DNA of 64,000 bases from JBLHZY01 sp047631555 (lineage in GTDB: Bacteria > Pseudomonadota > Alphaproteobacteria > Rhodobacterales > Rhodobacteraceae), in the NCBI GenBank assembly GCA_047631555.1, contig JBLHZY010000006.1, positions 62,001-126,000 on the forward strand. Direction: 5' to 3'. Position 1 is the first letter of the stretch, and every line of letters starts with the position of its first letter. Shown here in pieces: positions 61,283-64,000 of this stretch. The notes under the pieces were generated by a model. That model was given only the letters and a program-made list of their open reading frames with translations, was not told where the DNA came from and did not search any database. Position numbers and translations under genes: made by a program.

Positions 61283-61771
61283 ATGATGAGCAAGACCCAA
61301 TTCGACATTTCACGCAGAACATTCACCGCCTCAGGCTGTTTTCTTGGGGTTGCAACGCTCATTGGCGCAAAGCCCAAGGCTACAATAGCAAAAGGATCCG
61401 ATAAAATGACGACATCTCCCCAAGATTTACAACGCGCACTGGCCACCGCCTTCAATTCACAAGACATTGACGCCCTTGCCGCCCTCTTTCATCAAGATGC
61501 TGTGCTGGTTTCGGGACCCGGCATGATAGCGAGCGGTCGAGCGGCCATCCGGGAAGCGCTTGGCGAGTTTCTAAAGATTCCAGGCATGATGGTCGTTGAG
61601 TCGCTTGAAGTGGTGGAAGCTGCAGACATGGCGCTTGGCAAAACCGCGTGGCAGATCGAAAAGGACGGAGTGGTTGCTGTCGAAGGGCAGGGCATGGAAG
61701 TTCTGCGTCGCGGAACAAATGGCTCTTGGCTATTTGTCATTGATCACCCTTTCGGCGGGGCTTCCGGCTAA
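61283..61771 (+). CDS. SnoaL/NTF2-like exported protein
   Basis: A 162-residue protein with a twin-arginine signal (SRRTFTASG) and a hydrophobic stretch to about residue 28, then an NTF2-like domain (LQRALATAFNSQDIDALAALFHQDAVLVSGPG, SGRAAIREALGEFLKIPG). Such folds bind small ligands or act as isomerases. Divergently transcribed from the LysR gene, which may control it. A second in-frame ATG is the next codon. Confidence 0.78.
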   Translation: MMSKTQFDISRRTFTASGCFLGVATLIGAKPKATIAKGSDKMTTSPQDLQRALATAFNSQDIDALAALFHQDAVLVSGPGMIASGRAAIREALGEFLKIPGMMVVESLEVVEAADMALGKTAWQIEKDGVVAVEGQGMEVLRRGTNGSWLFVIDHPFGGASG

Positions 61772-61871
61772 GGCACACTCTGACAAACTGGAACCGCTGG
61801 GAAAATTCGGCGGCCAGTGAGCCGATCCAAGCTCAATTGAGTGTATAGGTGATGATATTTGCAATCATGGA

Positions 61872-61908
61872 AAGCAGGCATTCGCCAAATCTAAGCGAAT
61901 GCCTGCTT
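61872..61908. repeat. Perfect 14-bp inverted repeat
   Basis: AAGCAGGCATTCGC (61872-61885) and GCGAATGCCTGCTT (61895-61908) form a perfect 14-bp stem with a 9-nt loop. No T run follows, so it is not a classic terminator. It lies in a 204-nt gap between the NTF2-like gene and the next minus-strand gene. Confidence 0.75.
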
Positions 61909-61975
61909 GGTCCCGCACTGGCGACCTTCCCCGACATGATGATGAGTGTCCGCTTTTGCGTCTGCTCAATCCCCT

Positions 61976-62260
61976 TTAACTTTCACTCCCCAAAATGTCC
62001 AAAACGCGCGCATAGTCTTCGCTGACCGCTCGCGCCTGCTCAAACACCTCACGTCGCTCCTCGTCCTGGCACCGAAAGTACTGCTCGACATCGTCGAAGT
62101 ATGTCTCTGCGTCGCGTCTCAACAAATCAGCATACGCCCGAACATCATCGGCATCGGCGGGCATAAAGGGTGCTATCGGAGGTAAACAATTTCCAGCGAC
62201 TGAGGCAGAACCCCAGCCCAAAACGGCCAAAACCGCCCATGTCTGTTTCAAAATCACCAT
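61976..62260 (-). CDS. Small secreted hypothetical protein
   Basis: A 94-residue protein with a signal peptide (cleavage near SVAGNC, residue 23) and a charged helical rest (DDVRAYADLLRRDAETYFDDVEQYFRCQDEERREVFEQARAV). Two cysteines. Divergent from the VirB-type operon. Unknown family. Confidence 0.62.
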   Translation of the reverse strand: MVILKQTWAVLAVLGWGSASVAGNCLPPIAPFMPADADDVRAYADLLRRDAETYFDDVEQYFRCQDEERREVFEQARAVSEDYARVLDILGSES

Positions 62261-62396
62261 ATTATCTTGGCTCAGCCACTCCGTTGCAGTAAGTTCGTTT
62301 CAACGCATAAAGAGCGCATCAAATCAAAATGCATCTCTTGATTGCAAAATTATAATCATGTATCGAACTGGTAGTCCATGAGGGACTGCCGGGTCC

Positions 62397-62750
62397 ATGC
62401 ACAGTTCTGCAAGGCTCGTTTCAATGAATTTGATGCAAGACGCCCCCAATGTTGTTAGCGAAGAAGGGCTGCGCGCACTGCTTGCCGAGGGTCATTCGGC
62501 GGATGTTGTGTGCCGTGTTACGCCCAAACGTACAGGTGCTCAGTGGTCCGGGGTTTGGACCGTGCATTGCGTCTCGCCTGATGGCGAGACGCGTCGCCTG
62601 CTCGTCACCGCGCGAAACAACATGGTCGCTCGAGAATTCAAGACAATCAACGGCTTATCGAGCTTCCTTGCAGGGTTGGACGTATCGATCATTTCAATCC
62701 CAATGGTCGAAGGCAAAGTCGCTTCCCACAAACCAGGCGACACCGACTAA
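62397..62750 (+). CDS. Small hypothetical protein before virB1
   Basis: A 117-residue protein (later start MNLMQDAPNVV possible at 62424), with SADVVCRVTPKRTGAQWSGVWTVHCVSPDG and ARNNMVAREFKTINGLSSFLAGLDV. It overlaps the start of the virB1-like frame, so it is probably part of the T4SS operon. Function unknown. Confidence 0.6.
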   Translation: MHSSARLVSMNLMQDAPNVVSEEGLRALLAEGHSADVVCRVTPKRTGAQWSGVWTVHCVSPDGETRRLLVTARNNMVAREFKTINGLSSFLAGLDVSIISIPMVEGKVASHKPGDTD

Positions 62751-63405
62751 AGCTCTTGCCGTCCTTGCTGCGATCTTCACAGCCCCAGCTGGCGCTGAAG
62801 GTTTCGTACTCTCAATGCGGGCTGATGGCCAGTTGCAAGCCAAAGCCCCTCAGTCCGGTTTCGCGCAAAGCTACATCGAAGGCATCGGCGCGAATGCACC
62901 AGAGCTGACCGTTTTCGCAGCGCTTGAATCGCCAACGCCACGCATGTCGATTGAGTCTGGGCCTGCGCCTGCAATCCCCCGCCCGGAAATCCTCGCTGCC
63001 CTTGAAAGCACCGCGCATCGCTATGGTGGGCACCCTGCCCTGCGCCGCGCGGGTCTGTCTGTGTCCGAATGGCAGACGCTATTTCAAGCGAATATCGAGA
63101 TCGAAAGCGCCTATCGCCCGAATGCGCGCAGCTCTGCAGGAGCAATCGGCCTTGGGCAATTGATGCCCGCAACGGCGACGCAGCTCGGCGTTGACCCGCA
63201 TGATTGGCAGGCCAACCTGGATGGATCTGCCCGGTACCTCCTGATGATGCTGGCGCAGTTTGGCACGCCCGAACTTGCGCTCGCTGCCTATAACGCCGGA
63301 CCAGACGCGGTCGCGCACTATGGCGGCATTCCCCCTTACCAAGAAACCCAAAATCACGTGCGCCGCGTCATGGCTGTGCGTGACCGACTGACTGGAGCCT
63401 CCTGA
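62668..63405 (+). CDS. virB1: VirB1-like lytic transglycosylase
   Basis: An SLT-domain protein. Catalytic Glu in NIEIESAYRPNARSSAGAIGLGQLMPATA, then LAAYNAGPDAVAHYGGIPPYQET. A hydrophobic signal-like stretch (ALAVLAAIFTAPAGA) precedes a linker. It opens peptidoglycan for assembly of the secretion channel. The start is unclear; TTG at 62668 is the nearest in-frame candidate and no strong ribosome binding site is seen. Confidence 0.8.
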   Translation: MQGWTYRSFQSQWSKAKSLPTNQATPTKALAVLAAIFTAPAGAEGFVLSMRADGQLQAKAPQSGFAQSYIEGIGANAPELTVFAALESPTPRMSIESGPAPAIPRPEILAALESTAHRYGGHPALRRAGLSVSEWQTLFQANIEIESAYRPNARSSAGAIGLGQLMPATATQLGVDPHDWQANLDGSARYLLMMLAQFGTPELALAAYNAGPDAVAHYGGIPPYQETQNHVRRVMAVRDRLTGAS

Positions 63406-63695
63406 TGCACATTCAATTCCGCACGATCCTGTCGCTGGCTCTGGCCAGTTTAATGATTGCCAAACCCGCGCTTGCGCAAAGTATCGACCTCTCGCCAGTA
63501 CAGAACCTTCTGCAAGGCATCGTCGACACGATCACCGGTCCCTTAGGCATTGTGATCGGCACTCTGGCTTTGATCGGTGTGTTCCTCTCCTGGCTTTTTG
63601 GGATTTTGGACTTCCGCCAAGCCCTTTGGGTGCTGGTCGCAATCGCGGGCATCGCGGCCGCGCCGACCATCGTGACCGCCATCTGGGGCGCGTAA
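63405..63695 (+). CDS. virB2: VirB2-type pilin
   Basis: A 96-residue protein with a signal peptide (cleavage near ALAQS) and two hydrophobic helices (LGIVIGTLALIGVFLSWLFG, ALWVLVAIAGIAAAPTIVTAIWGA), typical of TrbC/VirB2 pilins. Coupled to virB1 by TGATG. Confidence 0.85.
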   Translation: MHIQFRTILSLALASLMIAKPALAQSIDLSPVQNLLQGIVDTITGPLGIVIGTLALIGVFLSWLFGILDFRQALWVLVAIAGIAAAPTIVTAIWGA

Positions 63696-63702
63696 ATCCG
63701 AT

Positions 63703-63981
63703 ATGGCAACGCAAACCCTTCTTTTCCTGGGCCTAATCCGGCCACCAAAGCTCATCGGGCTGCCGATCATGTATGCGATGGTCTGGCTCTTCGGGTTTGT
63801 GTTGCTATTTTTGTGGGTGCAGAGCTGGCCGGTGATCATCATTGCCGCTCTGGCTTATCCGGCCCTGTGGAAAGCGGCTGACTGGGATCCTGCGTTTCTT
63901 GAAGTGCTGGTAACCGCACTGCAGGAAACGCCTCCAACACCGAACCGCAAAATCCATTCAGGGGACAGCTATGCTGCGTGA
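63703..63981 (+). CDS. virB3: VirB3-type inner-membrane protein
   Basis: A 92-residue protein with paired membrane helices (LIGLPIMYAMVWLFGFVLLFLW, PVIIIAALAYPALW) followed by a short soluble tail. Matches VirB3 size and hydropathy; it follows virB2 by seven bases and overlaps virB4. Confidence 0.8.
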   Translation: MATQTLLFLGLIRPPKLIGLPIMYAMVWLFGFVLLFLWVQSWPVIIIAALAYPALWKAADWDPAFLEVLVTALQETPPTPNRKIHSGDSYAA

Positions 63982-64000
63982 CCCGTCAGATGATCTTGCC
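63971..64000 (+). CDS. VirB4 ATPase, first 10 codons (partial)
   Basis: ATG at 63971 opens MLRDPSDDLA, overlapping the virB3 stop by 11 nt. Position after virB3 is that of virB4, but only ten codons are inside the window, so identity rests on synteny. Confidence 0.45.
   Translation, partial: MLRDPSDDLA

Noticed and set aside
61909..61990. GGTCCCGCACTGGCGACCTTCCCC resembling a 5S rRNA end.
   Set aside because: Only a short stretch matches and no conserved 5S loops follow; not called as an rRNA.

Overview
The window looks like the chromosome of an alphaproteobacterium of the Rhodobacteraceae (Roseobacter group). The evidence is a Rhodobacter-type porin, CcrM with nearby GANTC sites, DUF2125, DUF3576 and DUF4170 proteins, an FtsK-DapC pair, and an operon layout typical of that family. 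No intact rRNA or tRNA gene was found.

From 1 to about 40.0 kb the content is mostly core genome. It runs through ftsK (5' end), a dapC-like aminotransferase, an amidase, a UbiH-type hydroxylase, a Trm112/Lon-N/CnoX-like run and xthA. Next is a three-gene accessory operon (7.1-11.0 kb): a subtilisin-like protease, a small protein resembling a stand-alone subtilase propeptide/inhibitor, and a 493-residue protein built of eight cassettes. Then come an OmpR-type regulator, ribA, an L,D-transpeptidase, a YggS-family protein, a porin, leuS-lptE-holA, lipid metabolism enzymes, pmbA-cysQ-waaA-lpxK, a DsbA-family protein, mutY, alkB, ccrM-rnhB and some small envelope proteins including a membrane-tethered winged-helix protein.

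At about 40.2 kb there is a tRNA-3'-end-like sequence next to a tyrosine integrase and a probable excisionase. This looks like the left edge of an integrated element. What follows is mosaic: an XRE regulator, a NusG paralogue opposite a MarR_EPS regulator with an ops-like element, and a surface polysaccharide cluster. That cluster holds WbpA/B/D/E-type UDP-sugar enzymes, three glycosyltransferases, a multi-spanning membrane protein, a Wzx-like flippase, an initiating phosphoglycosyl transferase and rmlCBDA for dTDP-rhamnose. It also contains a dead rmlC copy and an IS3-type transposase fragment. The last 5 kb carries small hypothetical genes, an XRE regulator, a LysR/NTF2-like pair and the start of a type IV secretion operon (virB1-B2-B3-B4). 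Together with the integrase this suggests an integrative conjugative element carrying a polysaccharide cargo, with the far end outside the window.

The strongest candidate for an undescribed system is the 7.1-11.0 kb protease / propeptide-like / cassette-protein operon. The shared APQG motif, the protease-inhibitor pairing and the Gly-rich cassettes suggest a multi-peptide precursor processed by its own subtilase, but the function is inferred only from the layout.
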